DNA from: Candidatus Segatella violae
Lineage (GTDB): Bacteria > Bacteroidota > Bacteroidia > Bacteroidales > Bacteroidaceae
Assembly (NCBI GenBank): GCA_002440225.1
Contig: DJSH01000029.1
Coordinates: 1-64,000 of the forward strand
Reading direction: 5' to 3'
DNA: 64,000 nt
The position numbers were made by a program, and so were the translations under genes. Under the pieces are notes generated by a model that had not been told where the DNA came from, ran no database searches, and saw nothing but the letters and a program-made list of their open reading frames with translations. Shown here one piece after another: positions 6,665 to 13,360 of this stretch. Position 1 is the stretch's first letter; every line of letters starts with the position of its first letter.

Positions 6665-8980
6665 ATGAGAAGAAAAATTTATCCACTTTTGCTCGCTGCA
6701 ACCTTGAATCTTACCTCTTGTACAGAGGTCTTGGAGCCGAATATCGACTATGGCGGGAACACCTACATTAACGATTATACAGCATTGGTCAAAGCTGTCA
6801 ACGACCTTCAAAAATCCTTGGAGGAACGTTTCGACGCCCTCAACACCTTGCTTCAAAATGGAATGGCGGAGATTAAACTTTCCATCGACGAGAACACAGG
6901 TGCCATCAAGATTCTCACCTCTACCACACAGAGCGGTCTCGACAAAATCAACACAAGCCTCTTCAATGGCTTTGATGCGCTCAATACACAGATTAAAACT
7001 ACAGGCGACGCCATCATCTTTGCCATGAATGAGAATGGCGAACTCCTCCGTCTGAAGATAGACGAGAATGGCAAGCTTCTGGAGACAACCCTCCTTGCCA
7101 ACAATGCCGCACTCATCAAGTGCATCAACGACAACAGCAAGACGCTCGACGAGCGCTTTGCCGCACTGACCGCTGCCGTCAAGGCTGGCTTCACGGATAT
7201 TACTGCTAGCGTAGATAAGAACACTGGTGCCATCACATTGTTGGATAAGAACACCAACACCTCTCTCGACAAGATCAACACATCACTCGTCAATGGCTTC
7301 AAGGCTATCAACGAGCATCTCGACAGCAATGGCAATACCATTGTCGAAGCACTCAACAAGAGCAATGAGTTGTTGACCCTCACCATTAGTAAAAATGGCG
7401 AGTTGATTGAGGCTGCCATCAAGGGACAGACTACAGCTATCGTTGCAGCCATCAACGACCAGACAAAGGCTCTCGACGAGCGTATCAAGGCATTAAATGA
7501 ATTGATTACGAGTGGCCTGAAGGACATCAAGTTGGAAATCAACGCCAACACGGGTGCTATTTCTTTGCTCGACAAGAATACCAATAATAGTCTTGAAAAG
7601 ATTAACCAAAACTTGTTGGATGGTTTCGCTAACCTCAACACCAAGTTGGTAAATATTGACCAGACTCTTACTGGACTCAGCGGCAACGTAGCCAAGGTTG
7701 AGACTGCCATCAATACACAAGGTGAGCTGATTGTTAGCAAACTCGACAAGAACAACAATATTCTTGAGACCAATGTATGTGGAAGTCTTGCAGACCTTTC
7801 GAATAAGCTCAATAGCTTCAACACTTCATTCAATGACAAGATGGAAGTTATGAGCGACCTCATTAATGCTGGTTTGCTGAAGATGGAAACTACTAATAGT
7901 AACTTGGGCACTATTGGTGGTCACATCAAAGACTTGAATACAAGTATGACAAATTGCAATGGCAAGCTAGACGCCATCAATGGATCCATCAGCAATGTTC
8001 AAGGCACTTTAAATAGCATGAATGGTAGCATTGGCACATTGACCAACAAGATAGAAAGTGGCTTCACTACCGTCAGCAAGAAGGTGGAAGATAACGGAAC
8101 TACCGTTGTGAAAGCTATCAATGAGAATGGTGAATTGATGACCACCATCTTTGGCAAAGACGGTGCGAAGCTTACAGCTATCTCTACAAAGCTAGAAACT
8201 CTCACCAACAACTTGAATGACAGCGAAAGAGGTCTTCCTGCAATACTCAAGGCTCAAAAAGCTTTGGACGATGCAATTACAAATCCATCAACAGGACTTA
8301 CTGCTGTAGAAAAAGAAAATGCCAAGCAGACCCAAGCATTGTTAGCAACTATGCTAAAGGACAACGGCATTTATGAACCAACCTCATCTGATGGTACATA
8401 TATGTATATGGATCCTTCATTATGGGCTAGTGTTGAGTCTGCAGGAAAGAACTCGTCTATTTACCAAGCTATTTCAGAAATGATAGATGGTTCTGTGCCA
8501 ACTATAAATTGTACTCAGGTAACTCCTGGTTCATGGCATACTTGTGCAAAATTTACACCAACAAAATCAATTGCAGAATTGAAAGCTAACGCCGAGCTTG
8601 TATCAGGCAAGCCAGAAACGTCATCAGAGGCGAATGGCAAACAGGTAGTACGCATTGTAAAAGTTGTAAAGGAAGACATTGAATACACGGTAGATGTTTC
8701 ATCTTGCTATTACAGTACGATGTATATTGTGAGAGTTTATGACGCTCGTGGAGATTATCAAATTTATGGAGCTGCAACTGGAAGCAGAAGTTCCAATCCA
8801 TCCACAAAGGTACCAAGTACGACAAGTTCAAAAGTGAAAGTAATTCTTAGACCATACTACAATGGTAACATCTGCATTAACATAAGAGCTTTTGCTTTCA
8901 GCTATATTAATAGCAATGAGCTTCCATCGCTATTCTGGGCATCTGACAAAATGACTTCATCTGCAAGAAAGAGAAAGTAA
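6665..8980 (+). CDS. Repeat-rich coiled-coil surface lipoprotein
   Basis: 771 residues with a lipoprotein signal peptide; the lipobox LTSC puts the acylated cysteine at residue 19. From residue 39 the sequence is built from 109-residue repeats: unit 1 39-147, unit 2 148-256, and a third unit from 257 that keeps register to about 330 before diverging. Each unit carries ERF/ERI-ALN, NTGAI, L(D/E)KIN and GFxxxN motifs and an NGELL-like end. Further short heptad-like repeats rich in Asn, Thr and Leu run to about 560. The last 170 residues form a different, more globular domain with several cysteines. No transmembrane helix apart from the signal. It is 3 bp upstream of an OmpA-family gene, so the two products likely act together at the outer membrane. 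No named family recognised. Confidence 0.8.
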   Translation: MRRKIYPLLLAATLNLTSCTEVLEPNIDYGGNTYINDYTALVKAVNDLQKSLEERFDALNTLLQNGMAEIKLSIDENTGAIKILTSTTQSGLDKINTSLFNGFDALNTQIKTTGDAIIFAMNENGELLRLKIDENGKLLETTLLANNAALIKCINDNSKTLDERFAALTAAVKAGFTDITASVDKNTGAITLLDKNTNTSLDKINTSLVNGFKAINEHLDSNGNTIVEALNKSNELLTLTISKNGELIEAAIKGQTTAIVAAINDQTKALDERIKALNELITSGLKDIKLEINANTGAISLLDKNTNNSLEKINQNLLDGFANLNTKLVNIDQTLTGLSGNVAKVETAINTQGELIVSKLDKNNNILETNVCGSLADLSNKLNSFNTSFNDKMEVMSDLINAGLLKMETTNSNLGTIGGHIKDLNTSMTNCNGKLDAINGSISNVQGTLNSMNGSIGTLTNKIESGFTTVSKKVEDNGTTVVKAINENGELMTTIFGKDGAKLTAISTKLETLTNNLNDSERGLPAILKAQKALDDAITNPSTGLTAVEKENAKQTQALLATMLKDNGIYEPTSSDGTYMYMDPSLWASVESAGKNSSIYQAISEMIDGSVPTINCTQVTPGSWHTCAKFTPTKSIAELKANAELVSGKPETSSEANGKQVVRIVKVVKEDIEYTVDVSSCYYSTMYIVRVYDARGDYQIYGAATGSRSSNPSTKVPSTTSSKVKVILRPYYNGNICINIRAFAFSYINSNELPSLFWASDKMTSSARKRK
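6779..7654 (+). repeat. In-frame 327-bp coding repeats of the lipoprotein
   Basis: Three consecutive units: 6779-7105, 7106-7432 and a partial third from 7433 to about 7654. The register is exact at protein level (109 residues, no gap between units 1 and 2) but the DNA has diverged widely, which indicates an old duplication kept for protein structure and not recent slippage. Confidence 0.75.
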
Positions 8981-8983
8981 GCA

Positions 8984-10270
8984 ATGAGAATCAATCAAGT
9001 AATACTATCAGCAGCAGTCGCCATGACAGCGACTGCTGCCTCTGCCCAAACCTACAACGACTCCGTTCGTACGAACACATGGTCGGTGTTTGCGCAAGGC
9101 GGGCTGAGCTATTACTGGGATATGCGAGGGGGCGATTTCAAGACCTCCCGCACACCAGTGGCTCCCGACTTCAGCCTTGGCTTGCACTACACCCTGCGAC
9201 CTTGGGTTCGACTGGGTTGGAAGGCAGAATATACGATGATAAAATCTACGGGCAAGGCTATCCGTATCGGAGAGACATCGCAAGATGGCTACAAGGTAGG
9301 CGACTACGAGACTACCCTCAAGACCACCATCGACCGTGTGCAGAACCGCAACAACATGAGCGTATTCATGACCGACTTGAACGCCCAGTTCAACATCTTC
9401 GACATCGAGCACAATCGCAAGGCGCAAGCCTTCAACCTCTGGCTCGGCACGGGTGTGGGCTACTGGCACGGATGGAACCGCAACTCGCAGACTTTATCCT
9501 ATAATGAAGAAGCCGTAGCCAAGGGCGACACCTATTTCAACGTGTACACCCACAACTACGTGAAGAGTTTCGCCGAGAAGAAACAAGAGAATGCACTCTA
9601 CATCCCTGTTTCGCTCTCTGCAGAATACGACATTACGCCTCGCTGGACAGCAGGAATCATGGGCGAATACAAATGGTTGCCTATCAACCACGAGTTGACA
9701 CCCAAGGGAATGGTGAACGCCGGCGTATTGCTGCGCTACAACTTCGTAGGCAAGAAGATGCCAACCAACAAGGCTCTTCTGGCAGAAACGCAGAAGAATC
9801 TAGAGGATTGCACCTCGCAGACCAAGTATGTAGAGAAGCTCATCGACGACAAAGCCGACCTCAGCAAGCAGTTGGCTGCCAAGCAAAAGGAGCTGGATGC
9901 CTTGAAGCAACAGCTGAGCAGCCAGACTGCGCCGAAGACGAATGCCACAGCGCAAGCTAGCGGCAACCAGCACGAAGTGCTCTTCGACCTAGGTTGGACC
10001 AAAATGTCGGCACAGGAGCAGTTGCGCCTCGACGACTATCTGGAGCAATGGCAGGGCGGCGACCGTCCGAAGCTTTCGGTGATAGGCGAAGCCTCAGCCG
10101 ACGGCAAGAGCGACCGCAACCAACGCCTGAGCGAAGCACGCCTACAGCGTGTGCTCGACTATCTCAAGTCGAAAGGTTGGGAAGCGAGCATCAATGAAGA
10201 AAAAGCCATTGGTGATAGCAACCAGGGTACGACCCCTCACTATCGCCGAGTGACCATCATTGCTGAATAA
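8984..10270 (+). CDS. OmpA-family outer membrane protein
   Basis: 428 residues: signal peptide (cleavage after SAQ near residue 22), an N-terminal beta-barrel of about 230 residues with alternating aromatic strands (FAQGGLSYYWD, SLGLHYTLRPWVRLGWKAEY), a short coiled coil (about 270-310), and an OmpA C-terminal domain from about 330. In that domain R386 of the LSEAR motif is kept, but the aspartate that normally precedes it (GYTD in E. coli OmpA) is serine 371 (GEASADG). These two residues bind diaminopimelate of peptidoglycan in OmpA, so wall anchoring may be weakened or altered. Start is 3 bp after the lipoprotein stop; a terminator follows directly, so this is a two-gene operon. Confidence 0.87.
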   Translation: MRINQVILSAAVAMTATAASAQTYNDSVRTNTWSVFAQGGLSYYWDMRGGDFKTSRTPVAPDFSLGLHYTLRPWVRLGWKAEYTMIKSTGKAIRIGETSQDGYKVGDYETTLKTTIDRVQNRNNMSVFMTDLNAQFNIFDIEHNRKAQAFNLWLGTGVGYWHGWNRNSQTLSYNEEAVAKGDTYFNVYTHNYVKSFAEKKQENALYIPVSLSAEYDITPRWTAGIMGEYKWLPINHELTPKGMVNAGVLLRYNFVGKKMPTNKALLAETQKNLEDCTSQTKYVEKLIDDKADLSKQLAAKQKELDALKQQLSSQTAPKTNATAQASGNQHEVLFDLGWTKMSAQEQLRLDDYLEQWQGGDRPKLSVIGEASADGKSDRNQRLSEARLQRVLDYLKSKGWEASINEEKAIGDSNQGTTPHYRRVTIIAE

Positions 10271-10280
10271 CATAAAAAAA

Positions 10281-10307
10281 AGCCTAGCGGACAAAATCCG
10301 CTAGGCT
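10281..10307 (+). terminator. Terminator after the lipoprotein/OmpA operon
   Basis: Perfect 11-bp stem (AGCCTAGCGGA, 10281-10291, with 10297-10307), loop CAAAA, flanked by A-run and TTCTTT, so it may also serve pdxT on the other strand. Confidence 0.85.
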
Positions 10308-10379
10308 TTCTTTAGTTATATAAGTAAAAGCAAAAGTCTTATTTATAAAAGTAAGAATCGTATTTATAAAACAAGCGTC

Positions 10380-10949
10380 TTACTTCTTACACATTTCCAA
10401 GAAATACTTGTGTATCTCCTGGCTGTCGTTCAGCTCTGGATGGAAGGCGGTAACGAGCTGGTTGCCCTGGCGGGCTGCCACAATCTTGCCATCTACCTCG
10501 GCAAGCACCTCGGCGTCACCCCACACCTCTTTAATATATGGAGCACGGATGAAGGTCATCGGGATCTTTTCCGAGATACCTTTCATCGGAGCCTCGACAT
10601 AGAAGCTGCCGAGCTGACGACCGTATGCATTTCTCAAAGCCGTGATGTCCATCGAGGCGATACGCTTGCTTGGCTCGCCCTCGATCTTCTTGGCGAGGAG
10701 AATCAAGCCGGCGCAAGTGCCATAGACAGGCAGACCTGCGGCTATCGCCTCCTTCACAGGTTCCATCAAACCGAGTTCGTTCAAGAGCTTCGCCTGGGTG
10801 GTACTCTCACCACCAGGAATAATAAGACCATCCTTAGGCTGGTCCCAGTCCTTCAACTGGCGAATCTCGAAACTATCCACGCCCAGCTGAGCCAACTTCT
10901 GACGATGCTCAGCAAAGGCGCCTTGTAATGCTAAAACTGCTATTCTCAT
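10380..10949 (-). CDS. pdxT: Pyridoxal 5'-phosphate synthase glutaminase subunit
   Basis: Hydrolyses glutamine and passes ammonia to PdxS for PLP formation. 189 residues, class I amidotransferase fold: LALQGAFAEH at the N-terminus, GGESTT near 47, nucleophile cysteine in YGTCAGLILLA near residue 79, and the catalytic His-x-Glu in AFHPEL near the C-terminus. Complete and of normal length. Its ATG overlaps the pdxS stop by one base (TAATG), the usual coupling for this complex. Confidence 0.95.
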   Translation of the reverse strand: MRIAVLALQGAFAEHRQKLAQLGVDSFEIRQLKDWDQPKDGLIIPGGESTTQAKLLNELGLMEPVKEAIAAGLPVYGTCAGLILLAKKIEGEPSKRIASMDITALRNAYGRQLGSFYVEAPMKGISEKIPMTFIRAPYIKEVWGDAEVLAEVDGKIVAARQGNQLVTAFHPELNDSQEIHKYFLEMCKK

Positions 10950-11824
10950 TATTTACCTCTTTCAGCCATCAACAAAGCAATCTCCTGCTCATTGATTCCA
11001 ACCATAGCCTCGCCGAGATCCTCGCTCAACTCAGCCAACATCTTAGGATCGTTGTAGTTGGTTACAGCCTTCACGATAGCCTGGGCACGCTTAGCTGGGT
11101 TGCCGCTCTTGAAGATACCAGAACCTACGAACACACCCTCGGCACCGAGCTGCATCATGAGGGCAGCATCGGCTGGAGTAGCCACACCACCTGCAGCGAA
11201 GTTAACCACAGGCAACTTGCCATTCTCATGAACGTACTTCACCAAGTCGTAAGGAGCCTGCAACTGCTTGGCTGCCTCGTAAAGCTCGTCCTCGCTCATG
11301 GAAACCAAGCGGCGGATTTCGCTCTGCATCATACGCATGTGTGTAACAGCCTGAACCACATCACCAGTTCCTGGCTCTCCCTTGGTACGAATCATTGTAG
11401 CACCCTCGGCGATACGGCGAAGTGCCTCGCCCAAGTTCTTGGCACCACAAACGAAAGGCACGTCGAACTTAGTCTTGTCGATGTGATAAACATTATCTGC
11501 TGGAGAGAGCACCTCGCTCTCGTCGATATAGTCGATTTCGATAGCCTGAAGAATCTGAGCCTCAGCGAAGTGACCGATACGGCACTTAGCCATCACAGGG
11601 ATAGAGACTGCCTCCTGGATACCCTTGATCATCTTAGGGTCGCTCATACGAGACACACCACCTGCCGCACGAATATCGGCTGGAATACGCTCCAAAGCCA
11701 TTACTGCACATGCACCTGCTGCCTCGGCAATCTTTGCCTGTTCTGGAGTTGTTACGTCCATGATCACACCACCCTTGAGCATCTGAGCCAAGTTGCGGTT
11801 CAATTCTTGTCTATTTTCTGCCAT
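10949..11824 (-). CDS. pdxS: Pyridoxal 5'-phosphate synthase subunit PdxS
   Basis: Makes PLP from ribose 5-phosphate, glyceraldehyde 3-phosphate and ammonia (DXP-independent vitamin B6 route). 291 residues, highly conserved: [13 protein letters not shown] near residue 21, [18 protein letters not shown], the active lysine in [28 protein letters not shown] and the phosphate-binding [16 protein letters not shown]. Forms a 12:12 complex with PdxT in the cytoplasm. No MocR-type PdxR gene is next to it; the nearest regulator is the ThiD-AraC fusion 533 bp upstream. Confidence 0.96.
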   Translation of the reverse strand: MAENRQELNRNLAQMLKGGVIMDVTTPEQAKIAEAAGACAVMALERIPADIRAAGGVSRMSDPKMIKGIQEAVSIPVMAKCRIGHFAEAQILQAIEIDYIDESEVLSPADNVYHIDKTKFDVPFVCGAKNLGEALRRIAEGATMIRTKGEPGTGDVVQAVTHMRMMQSEIRRLVSMSEDELYEAAKQLQAPYDLVKYVHENGKLPVVNFAAGGVATPADAALMMQLGAEGVFVGSGIFKSGNPAKRAQAIVKAVTNYNDPKMLAELSEDLGEAMVGINEQEIALLMAERGK

Positions 11825-11930
11825 AATTCTATTGTTTTATTGTTATTTGGCTGCAAAGGAAACATTTTTTGGCGAAACTAAAGAAAAAAGTTCCGATTAA
11901 TACAAACTTTGCGTCACTTTGTATAAAAAA

Positions 11931-11990
11931 CTGCCTAGCAGAGGCACAAAACTGCCTAAGCCGAGGCAGTAAACTGCCACAGTAAGGCAG
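11931..11990. repeat. Tandem CTGCC/GGCAG mini-hairpins, copy A
   Basis: Three small dyads: 11931-11947 (right arm GGCAC), 11952-11969 and 11974-11990, separated by A-runs. Arms CTGCC and GGCAG are conserved while loops differ. The same design occurs twice at 42695-42733. Confidence 0.75.
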
Positions 11991-12031
11991 TAAATGGAAC
12001 AAGGCTTCGCAGTAAACGAAACAAGGCTTTT

Positions 12032-12110
12032 GCCCTTACAGGGCGCACCTTATTCCCATCTAACGACCCAGGGCGTTGCCCTGGGCTAGGTGCTTTTGGG
12101 CTTTCAGCCC
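12032..12110. repeat. REP-like palindrome cluster
   Basis: Three dyads: GCCC-TTACA-GGGC (12032-12044), CCCAGGGC-GTT-GCCCTGGG (12067-12085) and GGGC-TTTCA-GCCC (12098-12110). The pattern resembles the dispersed GC-rich intergenic repeats of many Bacteroidetes. It is absent from copy B of the surrounding element, so it looks like an insertion into copy A. Confidence 0.65.
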
Positions 12111-12141
12111 GTTTCTTCTACTTGAGAGACTTGAATCATTT

Positions 12142-12355
12142 CTACTACACACTACACCTTTTCTTTATAAGAAACTATCTATCAAGCACTTAGATGGGTG
12201 TAATGTGCAGCTCGACACTACACCAACACTACACCCACACTTCACCATTTCCTAGATAGAGGGTGTAGTGTGGGTGTAGTGTGAGGTCTGACACTACACC
12301 CGCATAACCATCTAAATATCAGTCAATTCCAATGAAATGATGTAGTGTGAAGTAG
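12142..12355. repeat. Palindromic MITE-like element, copy A
   Basis: Terminal inverted repeats CTACTACACACTACA (12142-12156) and TGTAGTGTGAAGTAG (12341-12355), differing at one position. Inside, a 22-bp inverted repeat with one mismatch (12215-12236 with 12261-12282), a third ACACTACACCC arm at 12291-12301, and an inner pair TTAGATGG/CCATCTAA. A conserved 22-bp core lies at 12183-12204. The right end is 2 bp from the stop of the ThiD-AraC gene. No ORF inside, so if mobile it would need help in trans. Confidence 0.7.
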
Positions 12356-12357
12356 AT

Positions 12358-13323
12358 TTAGCCTATTCCCTTCCTACGAAAATCGGAAGGTGTCACCCCT
12401 CTCATCTTCTTAAAGAACTTGGTGAGATGCGCTTGCGAGGAGAAGCCGAAGCGATTGGCTATCTCCTGCACGGTATGCGTGGTGGTGGTGAGCTCTCGCT
12501 CTATCTCCTTGACGATGTACTCGTCGATGATTGCCTTCGGGGTCTTGCCCGAGATGCGGCGGGTAACCTGGGCAAGGTAGCGGCTGCTCACGTTGAGTTG
12601 GTCGGCATAGAAATGCACGTCGCTATAGGTGCGGCAGAAGTTGTTCACCTGCGAGATAAACTGGTTGTAGAGATCCGAGCTTCTGCCTTGCAGGTTGCTC
12701 TCCCTCGCCAGTTCCACATTGATAAAGTCTTGCGCCATCGCCAAGGCCTCCTCCAGTTTCTTGCCCTGGTTCAGATACACGGCTAGGGCTGAAGAGAAGC
12801 GGTTGATGAGACCATGCGAGTTGGCATTGTCGAGCTTATACACATGCAAGCCCTTGTCTTCAGCCAAGCGCAGTTGCTTGGTATCTTGCAGGATGATGTC
12901 GCTCTCCTTCTTCCTCGCCACCACCACCGAGCAGAGCGGCAAGAGGCGATACTTGATTTGGCTCACCACATCCTCCGTCATCAGCGCATCGCCATTGCTC
13001 GACCAGATGGCAGGGGCATAGATGATGTGGTCGGGCCGATACTTGGTCAAGGCATCGATGACCACGTCGAGCGTCTCCACCCGGCGAATCATACCCACCT
13101 TCACCACCGAAGGCTGCATATCGTTCATGATGGCCTCTATCTGCCCCGACACAATCTCTGCCGGAATGTCGAAAAACTCCTGGATGCCCAGGGTGTTCTG
13201 CACGGTGATGCTGGTGATGGCAGAGACGGCGTAACCACCCAATTCGGATATGGTCTTGATGTCTGCCTGCACACCAGAGCCTCCCGTGCTGTCGGAACCC
13301 GTTATCGTCAATATCGGAATCAT
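12358..13323 (-). CDS. ThiD/PdxK-like degenerate kinase domain fused to AraC-type DNA-binding domain
   Basis: 321 residues. Residues 1-205 align with HMP/HMP-P kinase (ThiD): ITGSDSTGGSGVQADIKT at 7-24, VKVGMI at 74-79, SNGDALM at 109-115. The part that binds ATP in ThiD is shortened (the KGGH strand is missing between about 147 and 165), and the catalytic HGTGC motif is replaced by HGLINRF (170-176), so kinase activity is unlikely. Residues 230-320 carry two AraC helix-turn-helix motifs (about 236-258 and 284-305, ending FGFSSQAHLTKFFKKMRGVTPSDFR). Best reading: a transcription factor whose former kinase pocket senses a B6- or thiamine-related ligand (inference). pdxST is the next operon downstream; the propeller regulator lies 27-37 bp upstream in the same direction. 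Confidence 0.85.
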   Translation of the reverse strand: MIPILTITGSDSTGGSGVQADIKTISELGGYAVSAITSITVQNTLGIQEFFDIPAEIVSGQIEAIMNDMQPSVVKVGMIRRVETLDVVIDALTKYRPDHIIYAPAIWSSNGDALMTEDVVSQIKYRLLPLCSVVVARKKESDIILQDTKQLRLAEDKGLHVYKLDNANSHGLINRFSSALAVYLNQGKKLEEALAMAQDFINVELARESNLQGRSSDLYNQFISQVNNFCRTYSDVHFYADQLNVSSRYLAQVTRRISGKTPKAIIDEYIVKEIERELTTTTHTVQEIANRFGFSSQAHLTKFFKKMRGVTPSDFRRKGIG

Positions 13324-13360
13324 CTTATGTTTGTCTTATTACTCGTCAATGCTCGCAATT

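Larger units (their letters stand above)
11825..12357. other. 533-bp non-coding region packed with inverted repeats
   Basis: No plausible ORF. It holds, in order, three CTGCC...GGCAG mini-hairpins (11931-11990), a cluster of REP-like palindromes (12032-12110), and a 214-bp palindromic element with terminal inverted repeats (12142-12355). Parts of this arrangement recur at 42671-43037. It must also contain the pdxST promoter near its left end, but no clean consensus was found (a weak minus-strand TTCCTTTG lies at 11853-11860). Confidence 0.8.

Noticed and set aside
6853..7911. 352-residue minus-strand ORF opposite the repeat lipoprotein
   Set aside because: Leu/Ser/Val-rich antisense translation of the repeats; the plus frame has signal peptide, lipobox and in-register repeats.
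11825..11908. Riboswitch or T-box upstream of pdxS
   Set aside because: No conserved riboswitch core seen; the region is short and AT-rich.
11925..12357. CRISPR array
   Set aside because: Repeats are short palindromes of unequal spacing, without constant 25-40 bp direct repeats or unique spacers, and no cas genes are near.
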